8,149 nt of DNA from CAZFBR01 sp035353495 [NCBI: uncultured bacterium] (GTDB taxonomy: Bacteria; DAOPZR01). How positions within the stretch are numbered: the stretch's first letter is position 1; each line of letters begins with the position of its first letter. The notes below the pieces were generated by a model. The model was not told where the DNA came from, did not search any database, and saw only the letters and a list, made by a program, of their open reading frames with translations. The position numbers and the translations under genes are program-made. Positions 1 through 6,225 of this stretch are shown one piece after another. Location: the NCBI GenBank assembly GCA_964517215.1, contig CAZFBR010000161.1:1-8149 (forward strand). Direction: 5' to 3'.

Positions 1-54
1 TCATGCTTTCAAGTGCTTACGTCATTTGCCGACCCACCTATTCTTGTGACGACC

Positions 55-513
55 CTATTTAAGAACCATCTGACATAATTTAACAAAATCAGAAAGTAAG
101 AGATCGTTCTTTGCATCATTGGTACGCCACGCACAAATTTTGAATTTGGTGGTTTTAGCGCCATGTCCTTCGTGGTCAACAGTAGGAAGCAATGCATAAC
201 GATGTTTATATTCCCGCTTAATAGCTTTTGATTTAAGGTTATCGTAACGACTTATAAGATCCCAACGCAGAAGTTCATTGGTATATGCATCCCTCCCTAT
301 TGAAAACACAACTGCGCATTGAATTGCCTCTTTATATACCGATATACTCGCTCTCTTATTACCCTTCGCCCTATCGCGTCTGACATGAGTACGCGCCTTC
401 CTATCAAGCCACTTTGCATACCTTTTGGGGTCTATTTTGCCGAGTAAAAAACCAGGTAGTGGGTACTTTTTTATGTGCTTCACAATTTTGTTTCCCACGC
501 CATGTTCTTCCAT
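55..513 (-). CDS. HNH-like nuclease domain protein, third gene of candidate defence operon
   Basis: Small basic protein of 152 residues. The N-terminal half (about 10-60) is rich in Lys and Arg, as expected for DNA contact. The C-terminal half carries a pattern that fits an HNH (His-Me finger) endonuclease: a 'DAYTNELLRWDLI' stretch (75-87), then 'LPTVDHEGHG' (109-118, with D113-H114 as the first metal/catalytic pair), then 'FKICAWRTNDAKNDL' (124-138, with N132 and K135 in the usual Asn and distal positions). The Cys pairs of zinc-binding HNH proteins are absent. The ATG start overlaps the end of the preceding gene by 34 bp. A GTG at 483 would give a 4-bp GTGA overlap and a product ten residues shorter. 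Neither start has a strong Shine-Dalgarno site, so translational coupling is likely. HNH assignment is by motif reading only. Cutting of DNA as part of a restriction-like system is inferred from the neighbours. Confidence 0.7.
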   Translation of the reverse strand: MEEHGVGNKIVKHIKKYPLPGFLLGKIDPKRYAKWLDRKARTHVRRDRAKGNKRASISVYKEAIQCAVVFSIGRDAYTNELLRWDLISRYDNLKSKAIKREYKHRYALLPTVDHEGHGAKTTKFKICAWRTNDAKNDLLLSDFVKLCQMVLK

Positions 514-1175
514 CCAGTTGCATTTAGTCGAGACAATTCTTCTCGATTTAACATATGCATTTCAGATTTTTGATTCCATTTTTCTGGATAAGGTAAGATA
601 CCAATAAATAGATGCCCCGCAATATTGTCAGCCACACTCTTAATACATTTCAAGAATGTTTGAACATTTCCGCCGACCCGAGGAAGCAACATGATTTTCA
701 TTGCAGCCGACCCGCACACCAATTTGTTAAAATCGGTTATGATTGCTTTGGTACTGTGTTCAAATTCCGATTCTAACTGAAGAATCGGTTTGACAATTTT
801 AATTTCCGATTGATCTATATGCGGAATGTTTGTATATTCGACCATGTGAATGTCGTAAAGCAACTCCTGTTCGATGTTGAAATTTTTAATGGGCCTGTCA
901 GGTTTATTATCATTACCGCCGTAGTATTGGCCATTTGATAAATCGCATCGTTTACCAAACACAGCAATACTACTACTGCCAACCCAATGTAATGCATTTA
1001 GATTTTGGATTGTCTGTTCAATAATTGCGCGAGACAACCTGCACTGACGCGATTTTCTCTTGGATTCGTTGCGAATATCACTGTATTTATCTCGCACTGA
1101 AATGAATGCTTTTCTAATTGCATCAAGAATCTCATCCTGCCGTTTCGCATTAATGTCACTTCCACCACAATTCAC
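480..1175 (-). CDS. Uncharacterised protein, possible variant restriction-endonuclease fold, second gene of candidate defence operon
   Basis: I do not recognise a named family. The protein has about 231 residues from a GTG at 1175, whose GTGA overlaps the TGA of the upstream gene. A longer reading from a GTG at 1220 (246 residues) is possible but has no ribosome binding site. The N-terminus (about residues 1-60) is charged and helical. The central part reads 'ELLYDIHMVEY', then 'VKPILQLESEFEHSTKAI' and 'ITDFNKLVCG', followed by 'MKIMLLPRVGG' and 'GHLFIGILPYPEKW'. An acidic beta strand of the form L-E-S-E, followed by a helix with D-F-N-K-L and then a hydrophobic strand, resembles PD-(D/E)XK nucleases in which E-x-E replaces E-x-K (as in some type II enzymes). 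This is a structural guess. The protein could equally be a non-catalytic partner or specificity subunit for the flanking nuclease-like proteins. Confidence 0.7.
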   Translation of the reverse strand: MNCGGSDINAKRQDEILDAIRKAFISVRDKYSDIRNESKRKSRQCRLSRAIIEQTIQNLNALHWVGSSSIAVFGKRCDLSNGQYYGGNDNKPDRPIKNFNIEQELLYDIHMVEYTNIPHIDQSEIKIVKPILQLESEFEHSTKAIITDFNKLVCGSAAMKIMLLPRVGGNVQTFLKCIKSVADNIAGHLFIGILPYPEKWNQKSEMHMLNREELSRLNATGWKNMAWETKL

Positions 1176-2014
1176 TTTACACCCGATTGCGCCTGAGCAA
1201 TCTGGCCAACTAAAATGCACCCAGGTCGTTGCAATTTCGGCAGCATTTGAGAATAATCACATAAAAAGGCATCTACATCTTCAATTGAAGGGTTGTGTCT
1301 CGCAGGGGAATTTATTTCTGAACATTTTACACCTTTACCCGCGTATCCGCTCGAGCTAAGTGAGATTACGCCCAATCCCAATTCACTACACACACGATAC
1401 AATCTGCCCTCTTCTGAGTTTCTCATTTCAGTTTCGTTTTCAAAACAAGCCAAATATACAAAATGTGAAAATTTGCGATAATGGGCTGCTTGCCAAATTG
1501 CTGTGACCGTAAAAGATAGCTTAACTTCGATCGAAGTGATTTCGATATGTGATCCTGCCAACCACTGCAATTCGTATTGATTTATCGCAATTATATCAGG
1601 GTTTTCCCACGAAGGTCTACCATGAGAATCAGCAACATTCGCAACATACATGAATCCACTGTTATTCGCCCACTGTTCGACAGCTGGATAAAGCGCTTTT
1701 TCTTCTGTTTTCTCCTCATGAAATTTCGCCTCTTGTTGTATCTCTTGGTTTTTTGCGGTTGCTATCTTTTCAATATCACTTGGCGGCAACTCAGGTGCAG
1801 TGTCATCGATTACACGAATGCCCCCACTATAACATTGATATGGCACGACAAAACCTTTTCCCAGTAATTCCCCTCTCACAGCAATATATTGTTCCGGCGT
1901 TATTCCAATATCAGTTCTTAAACGCGTCTGACTTGCCTGATTCCCATTTTTAACAATAAACTCATATACACGTTGCGCCAACTCTGAAGTCGTTTTGATA
2001 TCTTCCTTTGCCAT
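1172..2014 (-). CDS. Winged-helix plus PD-(D/E)XK nuclease-like protein, first gene of candidate defence operon
   Basis: Protein of 280 residues. Residues about 8-70 look like a winged helix-turn-helix: helices 'SELAQRVYEFIVKNG' and 'ASQTRLRTDIGITPEQYIAVRGELLGKG', followed by a basic/hydrophobic wing. A charged linker (78-106, rich in Glu and Lys) joins this to a C-terminal domain with a restriction-endonuclease-like signature: E113 in a helix 'ALYPAVEQWANNSGFMYVANV', P139-D140 in 'NPDIIAI', E163-V-K165 in 'SIEVKLS', then a Q175-containing helix 'AIWQAAHYRKFSHFVYLA'. This order of D, E-x-K and a Q-x-x-x-Y-like helix is typical of PD-(D/E)XK nucleases that cut DNA. The start is supported by GGAG seven bases upstream and a good promoter. 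The stop overlaps the next gene's GTG. The AT-rich composition differs from the housekeeping genes in the window. Role in defence is inferred. An alternative is a transcription-factor-like DNA binder with a dead nuclease fold, though the D/ExK residues look intact. Confidence 0.82.
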   Translation of the reverse strand: MAKEDIKTTSELAQRVYEFIVKNGNQASQTRLRTDIGITPEQYIAVRGELLGKGFVVPYQCYSGGIRVIDDTAPELPPSDIEKIATAKNQEIQQEAKFHEEKTEEKALYPAVEQWANNSGFMYVANVADSHGRPSWENPDIIAINQYELQWLAGSHIEITSIEVKLSFTVTAIWQAAHYRKFSHFVYLACFENETEMRNSEEGRLYRVCSELGLGVISLSSSGYAGKGVKCSEINSPARHNPSIEDVDAFLCDYSQMLPKLQRPGCILVGQIAQAQSGVK

Positions 2015-2052
2015 GACGCTTCTCCAAAAACCTTGATATTTGAAACGCTAGT

Positions 2053-2081
2053 ATTGTCGCATAATCCATTTGCATAATCAA
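2053..2081 (-). promoter_or_regulatory. Promoter of the three-gene AT-rich operon
   Basis: On the minus strand a -35 element TTGATT (2076-2081) and a -10 element GACAAT (2053-2058) are separated by exactly 17 bases. The start codon of the first operon gene lies about 39 bases downstream of the -10 box, with GGAG between. No operator palindrome is evident. The stretch from 2015 to 2202 holds nothing else I can identify. Confidence 0.6.
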
Positions 2082-2202
2082 GTATAGAATAATTTCAATA
2101 ACTAAAACATCCCGCCTCCAACGCATAGCTGCATTTTCTCGGCGATGTCTCGCCCAATGTTGAAAACTTTCGGCTAACACCACCGGCAGTTCGCATTGCA
2201 AA

Positions 2203-3509
2203 TTATGTTTCGACGGCAACGCATGCCGACTGATTCCCGACAAATGTCGCCACCAGTATTGCCGGCATTTGTTCAGCAATTCCGCAGCGAGTTTCCATCG
2301 TTTCAGCGACCTGCCTCGGCATTTGCGGGCAAATGCACAACTTTCCCCAACTGGCGGTCGCCCAGACCGAACAACCGCCTGTCGGCGCAGACAGATAGCG
2401 CTTGATAAGCATTTTCACCGAGTGCCCCAGTTGTTCGGCTATGGCAGCAAGGTCGGCACCTTCGCCCATGCTCAATTCCGCTTTGACCAGATTTTTCGCG
2501 CAGGTATGCCTGAATGAATTTATGGTAAAGCGTTCCGCCCACCCTTTTCCTTCTGCAGTTTGGCATAGTGGTAGCTGAAATCGTGTGAAAATACCATTTG
2601 GGCGAGCGTGGCGGCAGTATTCGCGCAGGGAATAGCAGCCCGTTGGGATCCGGTTTTACCAGCGACAGATAGCGCCGAAAATGCGGTATAAACCATGCAG
2701 GCAGGTCAACCCAGCGATTACGGTTTTCCTCGATCAGGCGCGCGCCTATTGCATTCGACTTATGGCGTTCCGCCTCACCTCTCAATGACAATCGTCAAGG
2801 TGAATATCCGCCAGCAGCAGGTCGGCAATCTCTTTTGGGCGCTGACCAGTTGCGGCCGCGTGGATAAACAGATAACTCTTCGGATCGCATTCCATTCGGT
2901 CGGCAAACATGTCGATCAGTGCCTGCATAATGTGCTGCGGAATGTGGGATCGGCTCTCAATACGCCCGAGCGGCTGCAGTTTTCAGTCGATCTTGCCCAG
3001 CGCCCTGACGTCGATGCTGGTCATGTTCTCCTGACGGAACAGGTCGTACAGTCGGCACAGAACGGAGTAATTGGTTTGTATCGTGCTGTCCTTGATCCGC
3101 GCGGCGCGGCGATTGCGGATCAGGCCGCTGACGGCCTTCAGGTCAAGCGCGGAAATTCTCAGTTCGCCAATTGGTTTTTGATAATGACGAAACTCGAATT
3201 GTCGCTGGCGGTATCGGTGGAAGTGAATGAGATACGGTAGCTCTTGTTATGCTCGATACGAAACAGAATATTCTCGTCGATAAGGTGGTCGATTGCCTCG
3301 TCAATGGTCATTTCCTGAAAGCGCTGCGCGGTCAGGCCGTACTTGGTACGCACCGCGTCGGCCAGCAGGATGATCCTGGCCTTTTTCGCCTCCGCCTTCG
3401 TCAGAAAACCCTTTTTCCACAGTTGCCGATCGCGCACGAACACGCAGACGCTGAAAGTGCCATTGCGTTCGAGATAGATACCGGTACCAACGGACTGCCG
3501 TCATCTCAT
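2203..3509 (-). pseudogene. Degenerate tyrosine recombinase (phage-type integrase)
   Basis: Pieces of one integrase can be followed through different frames. The ATG at 3509 overlaps the upstream excisionase-like stop as ATGA, but codon 3 is TGA (3501-3503). The same frame continues with an Arm-type N-terminal domain ('GIYLERNGTFSVCVFVRDRQ', 'KKGFLTKAEAKKA') to a stop at 3159. A different frame holds the core-binding helices ('LKAVSGLIRNRRA', 'TNYSVLCRLYDLFRQEN'), is cut by TGA at 2983-2985, and goes on to catalytic box I 'AATGQRPKEIADLLLADI' (catalytic Arg codon 2839-2841), ending in TGA at 2782. A third frame carries 'RWVDLPAWFIPHFRRYL' and 'PNGLLFPARI'. Further shifts near 2540-2600 lead to 'INSFRHTCA' (second catalytic Arg), 'LAAIAEQLGHS' and 'IKRYL' with the Tyr codon at 2395-2397. 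The region is therefore a single dead gene of about 435 codons. It probably once mobilised the neighbouring cargo. Confidence 0.85.
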
Positions 3510-3778
3510 TGGGCACCTCGCTTGCGGCGCCACTCAGCGGGCGGTGGGGTCGGGTCGCCATTATCCACGAAGTCGTCGAGCGTCCTGCGGCGGAACAGCC
3601 GCGCACCGCCGGGGTGCAGGCGCCCGGCCCTTATGTAGCGCCGAAGCGTCTCCACGTGCATACGCAGATAGTGAGCGGCCTCCGCGACGGTCAGCAGATC
3701 GTCGGGGTGGCGGTTGGGGTTGGCCGTCGGCTGGTTGTGCCGAGCGGCGGAGCGCTCGTCGCGCGGTGATAGTGGCAT
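3506..3778 (-). CDS. Excisionase/MerR-type helix-turn-helix DNA-binding protein
   Basis: Small protein of 90 residues. Residues about 28-76 form a HTH_17-type (excisionase family) DNA-binding domain: 'LLTVAEAAHYLRMHVETLRR' is the helix-turn-helix, followed by 'YIRAGRL' and 'GARLFRRRTLDDFV', which form the usual wing and anchoring helix. Proteins of this type bind DNA next to integrases and steer excision, or act as small regulators. The start at 3778 has GAGGAGG nine bases upstream. The stop codon overlaps the ATG of the integrase remnant (ATGA), so the two formed a translationally coupled xis-int pair. The reading frame is intact although the integrase is not, so it may be a leftover or have kept a regulatory role. 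The frame is open for a long way upstream, but that part covers the promoter, leader and a terminator, so the shorter start is preferred. Confidence 0.8.
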   Translation of the reverse strand: MPLSPRDERSAARHNQPTANPNRHPDDLLTVAEAAHYLRMHVETLRRYIRAGRLHPGGARLFRRRTLDDFVDNGDPTPPPAEWRRKRGAQ

Positions 3779-3895
3779 AGACCATGCCCTCCTCAATGTG
3801 TCATAGGCAACTCCAGTTTTTCCAGTTTGACGCCGCGCAGGATTGCGCGACGTAGACGCTGATGGCAGCAGCCACAACCTGCCAGCAACTTGTCC
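3779..3895 (-). promoter_or_regulatory. Structured 5' leader of the excisionase-like gene
   Basis: The predicted transcript has a leader of about 115 nt. It contains an 8-bp GC-rich hairpin with a 4-base loop (arms 3832-3839 and 3844-3851). It also contains a three-codon reading frame, ATG ACA CAT TGA, with its own GGAG six bases upstream; its TGA runs into the GAGGAGG of the main gene. This arrangement can couple or modulate translation. No known riboswitch or leader family is recognised. Confidence 0.35.
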
Positions 3896-3902
3896 CGATT
3901 TA

Positions 3903-3930
3903 ATTGTACCACAGACTAAAAACGTGTCAA
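3903..3930 (-). promoter_or_regulatory. Strong sigma-70-type promoter upstream of the excisionase-like gene
   Basis: The minus strand reads TTGACA (3925-3930), a 16-base spacer, then TACAAT (3903-3908). The -35 matches consensus and the -10 differs by one base. Two further TTGACA hexamers on the same strand (3998-4003 and 4009-4014) lack matching -10 boxes and may be duplicated promoter debris or protein-binding sites. A C/G-homopolymer-rich stretch (about 3947-3964) separates them from this promoter. Confidence 0.75.
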
Positions 3931-4070
3931 GAAAAAAGTTTTCCCCTGCCCCCGCCCCCCCGCCCGTTCCGTCTGCGCAAAGGTGCGGGACGAAAAGTGT
4001 CAAGGATCTGTCAAGATTTTTACTTGAAAAGTGCTGTATTTTACTGTCCGGTGGGGTTTGGTGCGGCGGA

Positions 4071-4113
4071 AAACAGAAAGACCTAACCGCCTTTATTACC
4101 AGGCAGTTAGGTC
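4071..4113 (-). terminator. Rho-independent terminator after the 636-residue gene
   Basis: A 12-bp stem (arms 4080-4091 and 4102-4113, GACCTAAC paired with GTTAGGTC plus four further pairs including one wobble) encloses a 10-base loop. On the minus strand it is followed by TTTCTGTTTT. It lies about 40 bases after the stop codon at 4152, as expected for the end of that transcript. Confidence 0.85.
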
Positions 4114-4151
4114 GTATCTGTGTGCTATGTGCAGCGTTGTGTAAAAGGTGC

Positions 4152-6062
4152 TCAGTACGGATAGCCCATGCGGTGGAGCAGCTGCCGGGCGCGCTCGGCT
4201 TCCCACGACTGCGGCGCCAGCTGCGCGGTGCGCGAGAGGTAGCTGTGCGCGCGGCTGTAATCGCCGCGGCCGTAGTAAATCTCGCCCAGCACCCGGCATG
4301 ACGTCGAGGTCTGCGGCGCACGCAGCAGCTGGCGTTCCGCTTCCAGGCCGCGCCCTTCGCGATAGGCCTTCATGCCCAGCGTGTACGCCGAGCTGGCCGG
4401 ACGGGCGGCGCGAATGGTCGATGCCGTGGCGCCGGCGCTGGTGGTCGCCTGCCGCGCCGGAGCAGCAGTCGCGGTGCGCGCCGGCTGCTCGCGGTCCTGA
4501 CGCTGCTGACGCTGCGGCTTCGGCTGGTCCGCCTCGGCATCATCGCCTTCATCCTCAGCTGCCGGCTCTTCGCGCCGGCGGTTGTTCGCGGTGGCCCGCT
4601 CCGCCGGCCGGTCGGCATCCTCATCGGCCTTGACTTCCTCGCCCTCATCCTCCGGCTTGTTCGCGTCCCCGCCTTCCGGCTTGTTCGCGTTCTCGTCGTC
4701 ACCTTCGGCGTTGGCTGCATTGGCCTGCGCGCCCGTATCGCCGCCTTCCCCCTCCGCCGCCACTTCTTCGCCCTCGGGGACCGGCACGTCCTTGGGGAAT
4801 TTCCAGTCAAGCGTCTTGTTCGTCCACTCGGCCGCATTGCCCGGATCCTTGAAGCTCTCACCGATGCTGCTGCGCTTTTCATCCAACGGTGCGGTCAGCG
4901 GCTTCACCCCGGCGAGTTCCAGATGATACTTGACCCCGTCCTTATCGCTCTCCACCGTCAGGCCGGAGAGCTTGCCGTCGGTATAGGTGAACTGATAGGA
5001 ACTGCCGGATTCGCCCGCGGCCAGTTCCATTCCTTCGCCCGAACGGTCGCCCTTGATGGAGAATTCCTGATCGTTCACGGTTATCTTGTATGTGACGTCG
5101 CCGCCCTTATCCGCGCCGCCTTCATTGCCGGCATCTGCGGCCCCGCCTTCATTGCCGGCGTCGGCAGCCGCACCCTCAGTGCCGCCTTCCGCCGCGCCAC
5201 CCTCTTCGCCCGCAGCGGCTTCGCCTTCTTTGGCTTCGCCCTCTTCCGGCTCGGCGCCGCCGCCCGATGCCTCACTGTCGCCCCCTTCGGCCGGGGCCCC
5301 GCCGATCTTTTCCCACTTCACCGTGTGCTGCACCACTTCGCCATCGACGTACATCTTCAAGCCGTAGCTGACCAGCTCAAACTCCGGCCCGCGCAGCTCC
5401 AGCGTCATTTCGCGGGTGGCAAAAAAGCCGCTCCCCGGCAGTTCTTCCGGGGTAAGCGTCAGCCTGACCACGCCTTCCTGATCCTCAACCGCTTCGGCCT
5501 TGGTCACCTTGAACCCGTAATGGCTCACCGGCAGCAGCCAGAGCGGACGCGTCAGTTCAAACCAGAGGCGCTCGGTCACCGGGCGGTTCTGTAAGTTCTT
5601 CTTCCCCTCAGCCAGCTGCAGCTGGCCCTCGTCGCCGCCGCTGGCCATGATGATTTCGCCCAGCGGATCGCCCTTCAGTTCCGCCCGCCAGTCGACACCC
5701 GACCAATCGTCATTGCGGGCCCAGGCCAGCGTGCCGGTCAGATTGATATTTTTGCGTTTGGCCGCTTCGGGATAGGTTACCGTCAGCGCCTTGATCTCGC
5801 CTTCATAGCCGTTCAGCGCACCGCCGTAAAGGAACTTGCCCTCGCGTTCGGCAATGGCAGTGAAGATCTCGCCCAGTTTGCCCTGATATTCCTCGGCGGT
5901 CAGCACCTTCGGCTTGGGCCGCACCGGCGCCGTATCCGTGCGCGCCGGCGCCTCCGCCTCCGGCGCCAGGCCGACCAGCGGGGCAATATCATCCCAATAG
6001 AGATAGCCCACCCCACCCAGCAGTGCCACCACTACCACGCCGATAATCGCATTCTTATTCAT
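4152..6062 (-). CDS. Membrane-anchored protein with acidic low-complexity linkers and a C-terminal TPR-like region
   Basis: Protein of 636 residues, not recognised as a named family. Residues about 5-22 form one hydrophobic segment after MNKN, a signal anchor that would place the rest outside the cytoplasmic membrane. A mixed alpha/beta domain follows (about 50-255), then an Ala/Gly/Glu linker (256-321) with a 9-residue direct repeat (EGGAADAGN). A second small beta-rich domain (322-430, 'DVTYKITVNDQEFSIKG') is followed by a long acidic then Gln/Arg-rich linker (431-555) containing an 8-residue repeat around ANKPEGGD. The last 80 residues contain two TPR-like helical pairs ('YTLGMKAYREGRGLEAERQL', 'LGEIYYGRGDYSRAHSYLSR'). 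The start has GAGG eight bases upstream and begins only 43 bp after the tRNA. A scaffolding or envelope-associated role is possible, but the function is unknown. Confidence 0.85.
   Translation of the reverse strand: MNKNAIIGVVVVALLGGVGYLYWDDIAPLVGLAPEAEAPARTDTAPVRPKPKVLTAEEYQGKLGEIFTAIAEREGKFLYGGALNGYEGEIKALTVTYPEAAKRKNINLTGTLAWARNDDWSGVDWRAELKGDPLGEIIMASGGDEGQLQLAEGKKNLQNRPVTERLWFELTRPLWLLPVSHYGFKVTKAEAVEDQEGVVRLTLTPEELPGSGFFATREMTLELRGPEFELVSYGLKMYVDGEVVQHTVKWEKIGGAPAEGGDSEASGGGAEPEEGEAKEGEAAAGEEGGAAEGGTEGAAADAGNEGGAADAGNEGGADKGGDVTYKITVNDQEFSIKGDRSGEGMELAAGESGSSYQFTYTDGKLSGLTVESDKDGVKYHLELAGVKPLTAPLDEKRSSIGESFKDPGNAAEWTNKTLDWKFPKDVPVPEGEEVAAEGEGGDTGAQANAANAEGDDENANKPEGGDANKPEDEGEEVKADEDADRPAERATANNRRREEPAAEDEGDDAEADQPKPQRQQRQDREQPARTATAAPARQATTSAGATASTIRAARPASSAYTLGMKAYREGRGLEAERQLLRAPQTSTSCRVLGEIYYGRGDYSRAHSYLSRTAQLAPQSWEAERARQLLHRMGYPY
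4652..4690. repeat. In-frame 24-bp tandem repeat inside the 636-residue gene
   Basis: The 15-mer CCGGCTTGTTCGCGT occurs at 4652-4666 and 4676-4690, a 24-bp period encoding an 8-residue Asn-Lys-Pro-Glu unit in the second acidic linker. The frame is kept. Confidence 0.55.
5119..5161. repeat. In-frame 27-bp tandem repeat inside the 636-residue gene
   Basis: The 12-mer TTCATTGCCGGC occurs at 5121-5132 and again at 5148-5159, a 27-bp period that encodes a 9-residue unit in the Ala/Gly/Glu linker. It preserves the reading frame and probably arose by slippage. Confidence 0.55.
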
Positions 6063-6079
6063 AACTGCACCCTCGGTTG

Positions 6080-6097
6080 TTCAGCCCTGCGGCTGAA
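6080..6097. other. Hairpin between tRNA-Thr and the 636-residue gene
   Basis: A perfect 7-bp inverted repeat (TTCAGCC and GGCTGAA) surrounds a 4-base loop. On the minus strand the run of five T comes before the hairpin, not after it, so it does not look like an intrinsic terminator in the direction of transcription. It may be a processing signal or mRNA 5' structure. Confidence 0.45.
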
Positions 6098-6105
6098 AAA
6101 GTGAA

Positions 6106-6181
6106 TGGAGCCCGCGATCGGAATCGAACCGATGACCTTCGCCTTACCATGGCGATGCTCTGCCGACTGAGCTACACGGGC
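6106..6181 (-). tRNA. tRNA-Thr (anticodon GGT)
   Basis: The minus strand folds as a full cloverleaf of 76 nt including an encoded CCA. The 7-bp acceptor stem pairs GCCCGTG with CGCGGGC, with T as discriminator. The D arm contains GCTC AGTCGGCA GAGC. The anticodon stem TCGCC/GGCGA closes the loop ATGGTAA, giving anticodon GGT, which reads ACC threonine codons. The T arm contains GGTTCGATTCC. It has its own promoter upstream. I looked for copies of its 3' end elsewhere in the window, as an integration footprint, and saw none. Confidence 0.96.
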
Positions 6182-6192
6182 CTTGACGACGC

Positions 6193-6221
6193 TTTGTAAC
6201 ATACCATAACTGTTGTGTCAA
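6193..6221 (-). promoter_or_regulatory. Promoter of tRNA-Thr
   Basis: The minus strand reads TTGACA (6216-6221), exactly 17 bases, then TACAAA (6193-6198). The tRNA 5' end lies 11 bases further on, so the primary transcript would have almost no leader. It may also transcribe the gene downstream of the tRNA. Confidence 0.75.
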
Positions 6222-6225
6222 ATAG

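Noticed and set aside
1-54. Start of a fourth minus-strand gene at an ATG near position 4
   Set aside because: Only one codon lies inside the window, and upstream GAAAG is a weak ribosome binding site. It cannot be judged.
2303-2791. Minus-strand frame of 162 codons as a separate gene
   Set aside because: Only its first part matches integrase-like sequence; beyond about 2600 the integrase signal moves to other frames, so it is a fragment of the pseudogene.
2695-3240. Plus-strand open frame of 181 codons
   Set aside because: It lies antisense to recognisable integrase segments, including catalytic box I, and has no motif of its own.
2782-3503. TGA recoded as an amino acid, because the in-frame stops in the integrase are all TGA
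   Set aside because: Several intact genes in the window end in TGA, two of them at tight overlaps, and the integrase also has frameshifts that recoding cannot explain.
6106-6181. tRNA-Thr as the attachment site of the element
   Set aside because: A host-like gene lies between the tRNA and the integrase remnant, and I saw no repeat of the tRNA 3' end elsewhere in the window. The left end of the block is missing, so this cannot be fully excluded.
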